A stretch of 64,000 nucleotides of DNA from Acidimicrobiia bacterium (GTDB taxonomy: Bacteria; Actinomycetota; Acidimicrobiia; Spongiisociales; Spongiisociaceae). Below the pieces are notes generated by a model that searched no databases, was not told the DNA's origin, and was given only the letters and a program-made list of their open reading frames with translations. The position numbers and the translations under genes are program-made. Within the stretch, counting starts at the first letter, position 1, and every line of letters starts with the position of its first letter. Positions 9,958 to 17,281 of the stretch are shown piece by piece. The stretch lies in the NCBI GenBank assembly GCA_022827785.1, contig JAJEIM010000023.1, positions 1 through 64,000 of the forward strand. Reading direction: 5' to 3'.

Positions 9958-10965
9958 ATGGACTTCGGCGTCGTGCTCCAGACCGATCCACCGGCCTCCC
10001 GCGTCATAGAGCTCACCCGGCTGGCCGAAGCCAACGGATTCAGCCACGCCTGGACCTTCGACTCCCACGTGCTGTGGCAGGAGCCCTTCGTCATCTACTC
10101 GAGGATGCTGGCCGAGACCGAGCGGATGGTGGTGGGCCCGATGGTGACCAATCCCGGAACCCGGGACTGGACGGTCCTGGCCTCGCTGTTCGCGACCCTC
10201 AACGACATGTACGGTGACCGGACCATCTGCGGGATGGGACGGGGCGACTCGGCCCTGCGCTACATCGGCCGCAAACCGAGGACCCTGGCCAAGATGGTCG
10301 AGTCGATGGAGGTCATCAGGGGCCTGGTCGCGGGTGACGAGGTGGACTACGACGGCACGCCTCTACGGATACCGTGGATCTCGGAAGGCTGGGACCTGCC
10401 CATGTGGGCGGCCGGCTACGGACCGAAGGCGCTGGCCACGATCGGGCGCCACGCCGACGGGTTCATCCTGCAGCTGGCCGACCCCCAGATCCTGGAGTGG
10501 ACGGTGGCGGCGGTCCGGGCCGCGGCGGTGGATGCGGGCCGCGATCCTGACGAGATAGCGGTGTGCGTGGTAGCGCCCGCCTACGTGGGCGACGACATCG
10601 GGCACCAGCGGGAGCAACTCCGGTGGTTCGGGGGCATGGTCGGCAACCACGTCCACGACCTGGTGAAGCGCTACGGCTCGGACAACCCGGAGATGGTGCC
10701 CGAGGTGCTGGCCGACTACATCGCCGCTCGGGAAGGCTACGACTACGACCACCACGGAAGGGCCGGCAACCCCTCCACCGACTTCGTGCCGGACGCCATC
10801 GTGGACCGTTTCTGCGTGCTCGGAACGGCGGAGGACCACATCGCCAAGCTGCAGCTACTCAGGAGCCTGGGGATGGACCACTTCGGGGTCTACCTGATGC
10901 ATGACGACCGGGAGGGGACGCTGAACGCCTACGGCGGTCAGGTCATACCCGGGATCGACCGATAG
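9958..10965 (+). CDS. LLM-class flavin/F420-dependent oxidoreductase (TIGR03842-like)
   Basis: A 335-residue luciferase-like TIM-barrel protein beginning MDFGVVLQTDPPASRVIELT, with CGMGRGDSALRYIGR in the cofactor region. It resembles the narrow LLM clade often found beside dihydropyrimidinase genes. The position, 36 bases after mmsA with an AAGAGGGGA box, suggests membership of the pyrimidine operon. Its reaction is unknown. An oxidative or reductive step on a pyrimidine-type ring is possible but unproven. Confidence 0.8.
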   Translation: MDFGVVLQTDPPASRVIELTRLAEANGFSHAWTFDSHVLWQEPFVIYSRMLAETERMVVGPMVTNPGTRDWTVLASLFATLNDMYGDRTICGMGRGDSALRYIGRKPRTLAKMVESMEVIRGLVAGDEVDYDGTPLRIPWISEGWDLPMWAAGYGPKALATIGRHADGFILQLADPQILEWTVAAVRAAAVDAGRDPDEIAVCVVAPAYVGDDIGHQREQLRWFGGMVGNHVHDLVKRYGSDNPEMVPEVLADYIAAREGYDYDHHGRAGNPSTDFVPDAIVDRFCVLGTAEDHIAKLQLLRSLGMDHFGVYLMHDDREGTLNAYGGQVIPGIDR

Positions 10966-10971
10966 GCCCGG

Positions 10972-10999
10972 GACACCCCCCGCCCGGCTCTGGGGTGTC
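10972..10999. terminator. Bidirectional hairpin between convergent genes
   Basis: Perfect 8-bp arms GACACCCC and GGGGTGTC with a 12-base loop lie between the convergent LLM oxidoreductase and cupin genes. No T-run follows on either side, so termination is inferred from position and stem. Confidence 0.5.
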
Positions 11000-11422
11000 T
11001 CAGTAGCCGGATTCGGCTACGGATTCGCGACCCCCGCCGGCCACCGACCCGTATTCCTCGTCGCTCACCTTGCGGCCCTCCCAGACGGTGGCGCCGCCGG
11101 TTGTGTGGGATAGGTGCGTCATCGGCGAGTCCGGCAGGGCGCCGTGCCAGTGCGTCTCGCCAGGAGGTGAGTGGACGAGGTCCCCGGTCGAGATTTCGAC
11201 GGTGGCGCCTTCCTCGTTCTGGACCAGGCCCGCGCCGTTCGTGACGTAGAGCACCTGACCCTCGGGGTGGTGGTGCCAGTCGGTCCTGGCGCCCGGCTCG
11301 AAGCTCACCGCGAGGATGTTCAGCACCCCGTCGTTGCGAACCGGCCCGAATAGCACGTCACCGGTGAAGTACTCCGCGGGCGCGTCCTCCCACACAACGT
11401 CGCCGGGCCTCCAATGTTCCAT
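11000..11422 (-). CDS. Small cupin-domain protein
   Basis: A 140-residue single-domain cupin. Motif 1 appears as the WHHHPEGQVLYVTNGAG stretch and motif 2 as GDLVHSPPGETHWHGA, with His and Glu residues placed to bind one metal ion. The length matches the small cupins annotated as carboxymuconolactone-decarboxylase-associated or (R)-mandelonitrile lyase-like proteins. No substrate can be inferred. It lies 30 bases downstream of the decarboxylase gene on the same strand, so the two are probably co-transcribed. Confidence 0.8.
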   Translation of the reverse strand: MEHWRPGDVVWEDAPAEYFTGDVLFGPVRNDGVLNILAVSFEPGARTDWHHHPEGQVLYVTNGAGLVQNEEGATVEISTGDLVHSPPGETHWHGALPDSPMTHLSHTTGGATVWEGRKVSDEEYGSVAGGGRESVAESGY

Positions 11423-11452
11423 GATCCTCCGAACCGATAGACGCCGAGGACT

Positions 11453-12847
11453 CTAGAGGAGGGGAGCGGCCTCTCCGTCCACGAGGCGCCATAGCCGCTC
11501 GACATGTTCCTCCCCGGTGTTCATCTGGCCTATCGACACCCGCAGGAACGACATCTCCTTGATCCGGGAGGGGGTCAGGAAGGAATGACGGGATCGGTTG
11601 ACGGCCTCTCCCAGTGACTCGGTGGCCCGGTTGCCGGCCCGGTGCCGGAAGCACACCAGGGCGAAGGGAACGGGGGCCACCAACTCGAACCGGGGATCCT
11701 CCTCCACCCGGGCGGCGAAGGCGCGAGCCCAGGCCACGTTGTCGCGTATCCGGGAGCGCAGCGCCTCGGCTCCGTAGTAGCGCATGACGAACCAGAGCTT
11801 CAGGGAGCGGAAGCGGCGCCCCAGCGCCACGTGCCAGTCCCGGTAGTCGATCACCTGCCCGCTCTCCGAGGAGGCGTTGCGCAGGTACTCGGGCAGGATC
11901 GAGAGCGTGCGGATCAGGGGTCGCCGGTCGGCCACGTAGAACAGCGAGCCGTCGAAGGTCATCGGCGTCCACTTGTAGGGGTTGACCGTGTAGCTGTCCA
12001 CCAGTTCCAGGCCGTCCTGATAATGCCGGAACTCCGGACAGAGCATGGCGTTGCCGGCATACGCGGCGTCCACGTGGTGCCACATCCCGGCACGGCGGGC
12101 CAACTCGCCCACGGCGCGGACCGGGTCTACCGCGGTCGTTCCGGTCGTGCCCACGGCCGAGCAGACGAAGGTCGGCGCCAGCCCGGCGGCCCGGTCCTCC
12201 CGAACCGCCTCCCGCAGGGCGTCGATCCGCATCGCGTACGCGTCGTCCACGTCGACCAGGCGCACGTGGCGGTAGCCCGCCACCCGGGCTCCCTTCTCCA
12301 CGGACGAATGGGCCTGAGAGGACGTGTAGGCGACGCACCGGTCGGCGGCGGCGCCCCGCCGGCCGGCCTCTTCGCGGGCGACCGCGAGGGCGGTATGGAC
12401 GGCATCCGAGGCGGTCTGCTGCAGCACCCCGCCCCCCTGATCGGTGGTCCTCCACCGATCGGGGAGCCCGAGCAGGTCCACCATCCAGTCGGCCATCACG
12501 TTCTCCAACTCGGTGCATACCGGGCTGGTGGCCCACAGCATGCCCTGCTGGCCGAGACCGGCTGCGACCAGCTCGCCGAGAATGCCCGGGCCGGAGGTGG
12601 CGGCCGGGAAGAAGGCGAACCATCCGGGGGAGACCCAGTTGGTCAGTCCGGGAACGACGATCCGGTCGAGGTCGGCGGCGATCTCCTCGAAGTCCTCCGG
12701 TTCCTCCGGAGCGCGGTCGGGCAGCACGTCCCTGATATCGCCGGGCGCCAGCTGTGACTGCACCGGCAGGTCGCCCACCCGATCCATGTAGCCGGCCAGC
12801 CAGTCGATCATCGCGTAGCCGTGACGGCGGAACTCTTCAGGAGTCAT
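11453..12847 (-). CDS. PLP-dependent aromatic-L-amino-acid decarboxylase family protein
   Basis: A 464-residue group II decarboxylase if translation starts at the Met of MTPEEFRRHGYAMIDWLAGYM, the conserved family N terminus. A longer frame back to 12949 looks less likely. The cofactor Lys is in NPYKWTPMTF, and the His that stacks on PLP is in TSSQAHSSVEKGA. An HVDAAYAGNA segment holds the cofactor Asp. The family decarboxylates Trp, Phe, Tyr/DOPA and similar substrates to amines. The exact substrate is unknown. No strong ribosome binding site was seen. Confidence 0.87.
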   Translation of the reverse strand: MTPEEFRRHGYAMIDWLAGYMDRVGDLPVQSQLAPGDIRDVLPDRAPEEPEDFEEIAADLDRIVVPGLTNWVSPGWFAFFPAATSGPGILGELVAAGLGQQGMLWATSPVCTELENVMADWMVDLLGLPDRWRTTDQGGGVLQQTASDAVHTALAVAREEAGRRGAAADRCVAYTSSQAHSSVEKGARVAGYRHVRLVDVDDAYAMRIDALREAVREDRAAGLAPTFVCSAVGTTGTTAVDPVRAVGELARRAGMWHHVDAAYAGNAMLCPEFRHYQDGLELVDSYTVNPYKWTPMTFDGSLFYVADRRPLIRTLSILPEYLRNASSESGQVIDYRDWHVALGRRFRSLKLWFVMRYYGAEALRSRIRDNVAWARAFAARVEEDPRFELVAPVPFALVCFRHRAGNRATESLGEAVNRSRHSFLTPSRIKEMSFLRVSIGQMNTGEEHVERLWRLVDGEAAPLL

Positions 12848-12963
12848 CGCAAGGCAGGACGGGCACGCCCCAATCCAAGGGGAATCGGAGAGCCTCGTCA
12901 ATACAGGACAGGCATCCGTAGACACCACGGACAGCAGGGGGGTTCTCATTCATGATAAACACG

Positions 12964-12990
12964 TTACATTAGATCGTAAAAACATATTCT
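12964..12990 (+). promoter_or_regulatory. Putative AT-rich promoter of hicAB
   Basis: A local drop in GC holds TTACAT (12964-12969) and TATTCT (12985-12990), 15 bases apart, upstream of the hicA start. A small TTAC/GTAA inverted repeat overlaps it and could be the HicB operator. The spacing is short of the optimum, so this is tentative. Confidence 0.35.
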
Positions 12991-13012
12991 AGCCTCACAA
13001 ATGGAGAATTGA

Positions 13013-13270
13013 GTGCGGGCGAGAAAGACATTTCGTAGGGTCTTCAGAGCGACCTCTGGGGCCAACATCTCGTTCAGGGACCTCTGCGGTCTGCTACGGC
13101 GTCTGGGATTCGCGGAGCGGACGCGGGGCAGCCACCACGTGTTCTTCAAGGAAGGTGTGGACGAACTGATCGTCCTGCAAAGCAAAGGTGGGCAGGCGAA
13201 GCCATATCAGACACGGCAGGTTCGCCGAATCATCCTGACGTATAGACTGGAGATCAATGGTGATGCATGA
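13013..13270 (+). CDS. hicA: HicA-type mRNA interferase toxin
   Basis: An 85-residue protein with the double-stranded-RNA-binding-like HicA fold. It has a FRDLCGLLRRLGF helix followed by the diagnostic GSHHVF containing the catalytic His. HicA cleaves mRNA and is neutralised by HicB. The GTG start has GGAG at a good distance. The gene overlaps the downstream hicB by 14 bases. The N terminus is about 15 residues longer and more basic than usual. The surroundings are AT-richer than the neighbouring metabolic genes, as expected for an acquired module. Confidence 0.82.
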   Translation: MRARKTFRRVFRATSGANISFRDLCGLLRRLGFAERTRGSHHVFFKEGVDELIVLQSKGGQAKPYQTRQVRRIILTYRLEINGDA

Positions 13271-13475
13271 GTACAGGATCGTTCTCTACTGGAGTCCCCA
13301 TGACGACGCGTACGTCGCCGAAGTGCCGGATCTCCCGGGTTGCATGGCTCATGGGGACACGCAGCAATCCGCTCTCGACCATGTCCAGCAAGCCATGGAC
13401 CTATGGATCGACACCGCCAGGGATCTGGGACGTCCGGTACCTGAGCCAAGGAACCGGCCTCTCACACCGGTCTGA
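13257..13475 (+). CDS. hicB: HicB-type antitoxin
   Basis: A 72-residue protein with the HicB partial RNase H fold: YRIVLYWSPHDDAYVAEVPDLPGCMAHGDT, then a helix. It overlaps hicA, so the two are translationally coupled. Translation may also begin at the ATG at 13263 (MHEYRIV). It lacks a long C-terminal DNA-binding extension, so autoregulation may depend on the toxin complex or be absent. Confidence 0.82.
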   Translation: MVMHEYRIVLYWSPHDDAYVAEVPDLPGCMAHGDTQQSALDHVQQAMDLWIDTARDLGRPVPEPRNRPLTPV

Positions 13476-13519
13476 GGGACCCGGACGAAGCCTCCACCCC
13501 TCGGCCCATCCTCCCGGAG

Positions 13520-13717
13520 TTAGGGGCGATCGGGTTCTCGGAACCTTTCCGAACATATCGCCAGATACTCGTCAACCGAGTCCTTGAAGGCCCGCCTCAC
13601 CTCTGACGCCGACCCGCCCTGGTAGGTGATCACGTCGCGTATTCCAACCACCTCACCGTGCAGAAGCCCGGGCCGGCCGACATAGTTCACCACTCCTCGA
13701 TACCCGCGGTACTCCAT
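13520..13717 (-). pseudogene. Truncated HicB-family antitoxin (orphan)
   Basis: From the Met of [34 protein letters not shown] the frame encodes a HicB domain of the longer family but stops after EPDRP at 65 residues. Members of this family normally continue into a ribbon-helix-helix domain after a Gly-x-Phe-Val-Val-Arg-Val-Pro linker. Just past the stop another frame reads GGFVRVPQ, a possible remnant of that linker. It is probably a decayed antitoxin, on the opposite strand to hicAB, with no toxin gene beside it. Confidence 0.5.
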
Positions 13718-13825
13718 CACGATGCTACTCCTTCTCTCCAGGGGAATATCCCGGCCGCCAAAGGGATTCTTCGCAGAGGCCAACGGTCCGTTGTCCCGCG
13801 TGCGTGTACCATTCCCGGCGATCCT

Positions 13826-15229
13826 ATGACGAACACGCCGCGCACCCTATTCCAGAAGGTATGGGACGCCCACGTAGCCCACGAGGCTCCCGGTGAGCCG
13901 TCCCTGCTCTACATCGATCTGCATCTGGTTCACGAGGTGACCAGCCCGCAGGCGTTCGACGGCTTGCGGCTGGCCGGACGGGGCGTCCGGCGACCCGACC
14001 TGACGCTGGCGACCATCGACCACGGGGTCCCGACCGCCAACCGCGGTCTCGGGATCCGGGATCCGCTGTCGAAGAAGCAGATCGACGCCCTTATCGCCAA
14101 CTGCGAGCAATACGGCATCACCCTCTACGGGCTGGACGACCCCCGCCAGGGCATCGTTCATATCATCGGTCCCGAGCAGGGGATCACCCAGCCCGGCATG
14201 ACCATCGTCTGCGGCGACTCCCACACCGCCACCCATGGCGCCTTCGGGGCGCTGGCCTTCGGGATCGGCACCTCCGAGGTGGAGCATGTGCTGGCCACCC
14301 AGACCCTGCCCCAGGCGAAGCCCAAGGCCATGGCGGTGACGGTGGACGGCGACCTCCCGACGGGGGTCACCGCCAAGGACATCATCCTGGCCATCATCGC
14401 CAGGATCGGGGTGGCCGGCGGGGTGGGCCATGTGATCGAGTACCGGGGCTCCACCATCCGCTCGCTCTCGATGGCGGCCCGTATGACCATCTGCAACATG
14501 TCGATCGAGGGAGGGGCCCGAGCCGGCATGGTGGCCCCTGACGACACCACCTATTCCTACCTCGAGGGACGCCCCCATGCTCCCGAGAACTGGGAGGCGG
14601 CACTCGATCACTGGCGTACCCTTCCCACCGATGACGGCGCCTCCTTCGATGCGGAGGTCGAGTTGGACGCCGCCGAGCTCGAGCCACACGTTTCCTGGGG
14701 CACCAACCCCGCCCAGACGGTGCCGGTGAGCGCCCGGGTACCCCATCCGGACGACTACGACGATCCGCTGGACCGGTCCGGGTGCGGGCGGGCCCTGGAG
14801 TACATGGACCTTGCGGCGGGCACCCCGATCACCGACATCCGCCTCGACCGGGTCTTCCTCGGGTCGTGCACCAACGCCCGTATCGAGGACCTGCGAGCGG
14901 CGGCGGGGGTTGTGGAGGGGCGCTCGGTGGCCGGGTCGGTCAGCGCCATGGTGGTGCCCGGTTCCGGGCTGGTGAAGCTCCAGGCCGAGGAGGAGGGCCT
15001 CGACCGGATCTTCAAGGAGGCCGGGTTCGAGTGGCGGGACGCCGGATGCTCGATGTGCCTGGGGATGAACGACGACATCCTTGCCCCCGGGGAGCGTTGC
15101 GCATCGACCTCCAACCGCAACTTCGAGGGTCGCCAGGGGAGGGGCGGGCGGACCCACCTGGTCAGCCCCGAGATGGCTGCCGCCGCGGCGGTGGCCGGCC
15201 ATTTCGTGGACGTGCGGACCTGGAGCTGA
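13826..15229 (+). CDS. leuC: 3-isopropylmalate dehydratase large subunit
   Basis: A 467-residue aconitase-superfamily subunit interconverting 2- and 3-isopropylmalate in leucine synthesis. The start [17 protein letters not shown] is typical. The 4Fe-4S ligands are Cys in [14 protein letters not shown] and the pair in [35 protein letters not shown] is the family hallmark. It is followed two bases after its stop by leuD. A CAACGG-T-CCGTTG palindrome at 13781-13793 lies upstream and could be regulatory. No T-box or leucine leader peptide was recognised. Confidence 0.96.
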   Translation: MTNTPRTLFQKVWDAHVAHEAPGEPSLLYIDLHLVHEVTSPQAFDGLRLAGRGVRRPDLTLATIDHGVPTANRGLGIRDPLSKKQIDALIANCEQYGITLYGLDDPRQGIVHIIGPEQGITQPGMTIVCGDSHTATHGAFGALAFGIGTSEVEHVLATQTLPQAKPKAMAVTVDGDLPTGVTAKDIILAIIARIGVAGGVGHVIEYRGSTIRSLSMAARMTICNMSIEGGARAGMVAPDDTTYSYLEGRPHAPENWEAALDHWRTLPTDDGASFDAEVELDAAELEPHVSWGTNPAQTVPVSARVPHPDDYDDPLDRSGCGRALEYMDLAAGTPITDIRLDRVFLGSCTNARIEDLRAAAGVVEGRSVAGSVSAMVVPGSGLVKLQAEEEGLDRIFKEAGFEWRDAGCSMCLGMNDDILAPGERCASTSNRNFEGRQGRGGRTHLVSPEMAAAAAVAGHFVDVRTWS

Positions 15230-15231
15230 CC

Positions 15232-15837
15232 GTGGACCGGATAGGCGTCATCACCGGCACGATGGCCCCGCTGCCGCGGAACAACTGTGACACCGACCAG
15301 ATCATGCCCAAGCAGTTCCTGAAGCGGGTCGAGCGGAGCGGCTACGGACAGTTCCTGTTCTATGACTGGGCCAGGACCCCCGACGGAGATCTCGATCCCG
15401 GGTTCGTCCTGAACCGTCCCGAGTACCAGGAGGCCAAGGTCCTGGTAAGCGGACCCAACTTCGGCTCGGGATCATCCCGGGAACACGCCCCGTGGGGCAT
15501 CCAGGACTGGGGATTCGAGGCGGTGATCGCCCCCACGTTCGCCGACATCTTCTACAACAACTGCACCAAGATCGGGTTGCTGCCGGTGACACTCACCGAA
15601 GCCGAGGTGAACCGGCTGATCGAGCTGGCCACCGGGACCCCGGGCTCGGTGATCACCATCGACCTGGAAGCCCAGACCGTGGCGGCCGGCGACAGGCAGA
15701 CCGGCTTCGATATCGACCCCTTCACCAAGTACCGGCTCCTCGAGGGCCTCGACGACATCGGCCTCACCAATCGCAACCTCGAGGCCATCGAGGCCTTCGA
15801 GCGGTCCCGACCCGAGTACCTCCCGTCTCTCGCCTGA
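15232..15837 (+). CDS. leuD: 3-isopropylmalate dehydratase small subunit
   Basis: A 201-residue swivel-domain subunit that pairs with LeuC. Markers are NCDTDQIMPKQFLKRVERSGYG near the N terminus and GPNFGSGSSREHAPWGIQDWGFEAVIAPTFADIF. The GTG start two bases after leuC implies coupled translation. The length matches the family, and its 3' end has no obvious terminator. Confidence 0.95.
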   Translation: MDRIGVITGTMAPLPRNNCDTDQIMPKQFLKRVERSGYGQFLFYDWARTPDGDLDPGFVLNRPEYQEAKVLVSGPNFGSGSSREHAPWGIQDWGFEAVIAPTFADIFYNNCTKIGLLPVTLTEAEVNRLIELATGTPGSVITIDLEAQTVAAGDRQTGFDIDPFTKYRLLEGLDDIGLTNRNLEAIEAFERSRPEYLPSLA

Positions 15838-15891
15838 TCGCGCCTCCCAGACGGTTGGATCCAAGGGGCCGCTGGTGGTAGTAGTGGAGTT

Positions 15892-15927
15892 GCCGCACTT
15901 CGCCCACATGCCGCACTTCGCCCACAT
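15892..15927. repeat. Two perfect tandem copies of an 18-bp unit
   Basis: The unit GCCGCACTTCGCCCACAT occurs twice without spacing in the leuD-lgt gap (15838-16094). Only two copies exist. No other structure was recognised in this gap apart from the lgt promoter. Confidence 0.8.
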
Positions 15928-16081
15928 ACTGTGCAGGACTCCCGGGTATCGGCGAGGTCGACGTGGAGTTCCCGAGACTCGACGATCCTGCCGATCCTGC
16001 TGTATTCGAGGTGATGCGCTTCCCGACACCTCTCAGTCCCTCCATGGATCCGGGCGTGACGTGACGGGCGTCGTGGGCCGG

Positions 16082-16087
16082 TAGGCT
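16082..16087 (+). promoter_or_regulatory. -10-like hexamer of a probable leaderless lgt transcript
   Basis: TAGGCT is followed by seven bases and then the lgt GTG, so transcription would begin at or next to the start codon. No Shine-Dalgarno box is present. The same geometry recurs before other genes in the window. Confidence 0.5.
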
Positions 16088-16094
16088 GGCGGGC

Positions 16095-16988
16095 GTGCTT
16101 GCGGTCATCTCCTACCCGCCTATCCCGATCTTCGAGATCGGGCCGTTGCGGATGTCGCTCCACGGCGTCTTCGCCGGGGTGGGGTTCCTGGCCGGGGCCT
16201 ACTACGGCACTCTCCGCTACCGGGAACGGGGGTTCGATGCCAACCTGTTCCAGTCGGTACTGACCTGGGCCCTGGTGGGGGCGCTGCTGGGGGCGCGCTG
16301 GCTGACCCTGCCCGCGTACTGGGCGGAGAACGGATTCGATCCGGGCGAGCTGATCAACATCGGCGGCAACTACTCCATCCTGGGCGGTTTCGCCGGCGGT
16401 ATCGGGGTCGGTGTCTGGCGGGCCCACCGGCTGGGACTCCGGCTGGGGCCTGCCGTGGACGTGGCCGCTTTCGGCCTCGCCATCGGAACGGTGGTGGGTC
16501 GCATCGGCGACCTGGCGATCGTGGAGCACCTCGGAGGGCCGACCAGGTTCGCGCTGGGATACGGGATCCGGCCGGGCTACGACGTGGCGCCCCAGCACGA
16601 CCGCCTGGAGTGCGTGACGGCGACCGTGGGCGAGTTCTGCGGTATCTACCACCACGCCGCCCTGTATGATCTGCTCGCCGCCGCGGTCTGCTTCGGCTTC
16701 CTCTACTGGCTGGTCTTCAGGTCTGACGTCCGGCTCCGCTACGGCCAGCTGTTCTCCATCTGGATGATCTGGTACGGCGTCCAGCGGTTCCTGATCGATT
16801 TCACCCGGCTTGCCCTGGACGTCGGCGGTGACCGGACCCTGGGTGCGCTGACATGGAGCCAGTGGAGCGCCCTGGCCGCCGCCGCCGGCGGCGTCGCCCT
16901 CTTCCTATGGCTGGGTAGGCGGAACCCGGTGGTCACTCCCGAGAACGACCGGGCGTACGGCGCCGCCGCCAGCGCCGGGACGGACTGA
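16095..16988 (+). CDS. lgt: Prolipoprotein diacylglyceryl transferase
   Basis: A 297-residue inner-membrane enzyme adding diacylglycerol to the lipobox Cys of prolipoproteins, such as the receptors encoded at 3087 and 20075. About seven membrane segments are visible. The signature region reads GRIGDLAIVEHLGGPT, and the MSLHGVFAGVGFLAG start and YGVQRFLIDFTR end segment also fit the family. GTG is used as the start codon with no ribosome binding site, consistent with leaderless transcription. Confidence 0.92.
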   Translation: MLAVISYPPIPIFEIGPLRMSLHGVFAGVGFLAGAYYGTLRYRERGFDANLFQSVLTWALVGALLGARWLTLPAYWAENGFDPGELINIGGNYSILGGFAGGIGVGVWRAHRLGLRLGPAVDVAAFGLAIGTVVGRIGDLAIVEHLGGPTRFALGYGIRPGYDVAPQHDRLECVTATVGEFCGIYHHAALYDLLAAAVCFGFLYWLVFRSDVRLRYGQLFSIWMIWYGVQRFLIDFTRLALDVGGDRTLGALTWSQWSALAAAAGGVALFLWLGRRNPVVTPENDRAYGAAASAGTD

Positions 16989-17085
16989 GGTTCTCAGGGC
17001 ATCACCCGAGGTCAGCGCCGAGCCAAGCCATCTCGTCGCGAGTCAGCGGCGCCTCCGATTCTCTCGGATCCGATCGCGGTTCGGG

Positions 17086-17115
17086 TTGTCGGGGCGGTGG
17101 CTGATGGGGTAACCT
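17086..17115 (+). promoter_or_regulatory. Promoter of the aromatic leader/attenuator
   Basis: TTGTCG (17086-17091) and TAACCT (17110-17115) are 18 bases apart. TAACCT lies seven bases upstream of the leader peptide GTG at 17123, so the transcript probably starts at that codon. Confidence 0.5.
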
Positions 17116-17122
17116 GCCCATC

Positions 17123-17194
17123 GTGAGTTCGACCACGGTGTATTCGTATTTCGCCTTTACCGGGCCCGGCGCCCGGGCCTGGTGTGACGTCTAG
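17123..17194 (+). CDS. Aromatic leader peptide (Tyr/Phe/Trp) of an attenuator
   Basis: A 23-codon frame starting with GTG and ending TAG encodes a peptide containing VYSYFAF and, eight residues later, AWC. Two Tyr, two Phe and one Trp codons fall in so short a frame just upstream of an aromatic pathway gene, and this is unlikely by chance. The Tyr/Phe run ends four bases before the 5' arm of the first hairpin. Ribosome stalling there would mask that arm and free the next one. The peptide itself is expected to have no other function. Confidence 0.75.
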   Translation: MSSTTVYSYFAFTGPGARAWCDV

Positions 17195-17227
17195 ACCGAA
17201 CCTGTCGTAGAAAGAGCCAAGGCCCGG
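17163..17227 (+). promoter_or_regulatory. Attenuator: mutually exclusive hairpins
   Basis: Segment 1 (17163-17169, GGCCCGG) pairs with segment 2 (17173-17179, CCGGGCC) around a three-base loop. Segment 2 can instead pair with 17221-17227 (GGCCCGG), which is the 5' arm of the terminator. This is the classic 1:2 / 2:3 / 3:4 arrangement. A ribosome stalled on Tyr/Phe codons would cover segment 1 and favour the antiterminator. Stalling at the Trp codon (17180-17182) would instead cover segment 2 and should not relieve termination. Confidence 0.7.
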
Positions 17228-17248
17228 AGCGACCGCTCCGGGCGTTTT
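17222..17248 (+). terminator. Intrinsic terminator of the attenuator
   Basis: A perfect 9-bp stem GCCCGGAGC/GCTCCGGGC with loop GACC is followed by GTTTT. It lies 33 bases before the start codon of the fused DAHP synthase-like/chorismate mutase gene. Confidence 0.8.
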
Positions 17249-17281
17249 GACGTTCGGAGCGATCCACACCAGAGGAGCATC

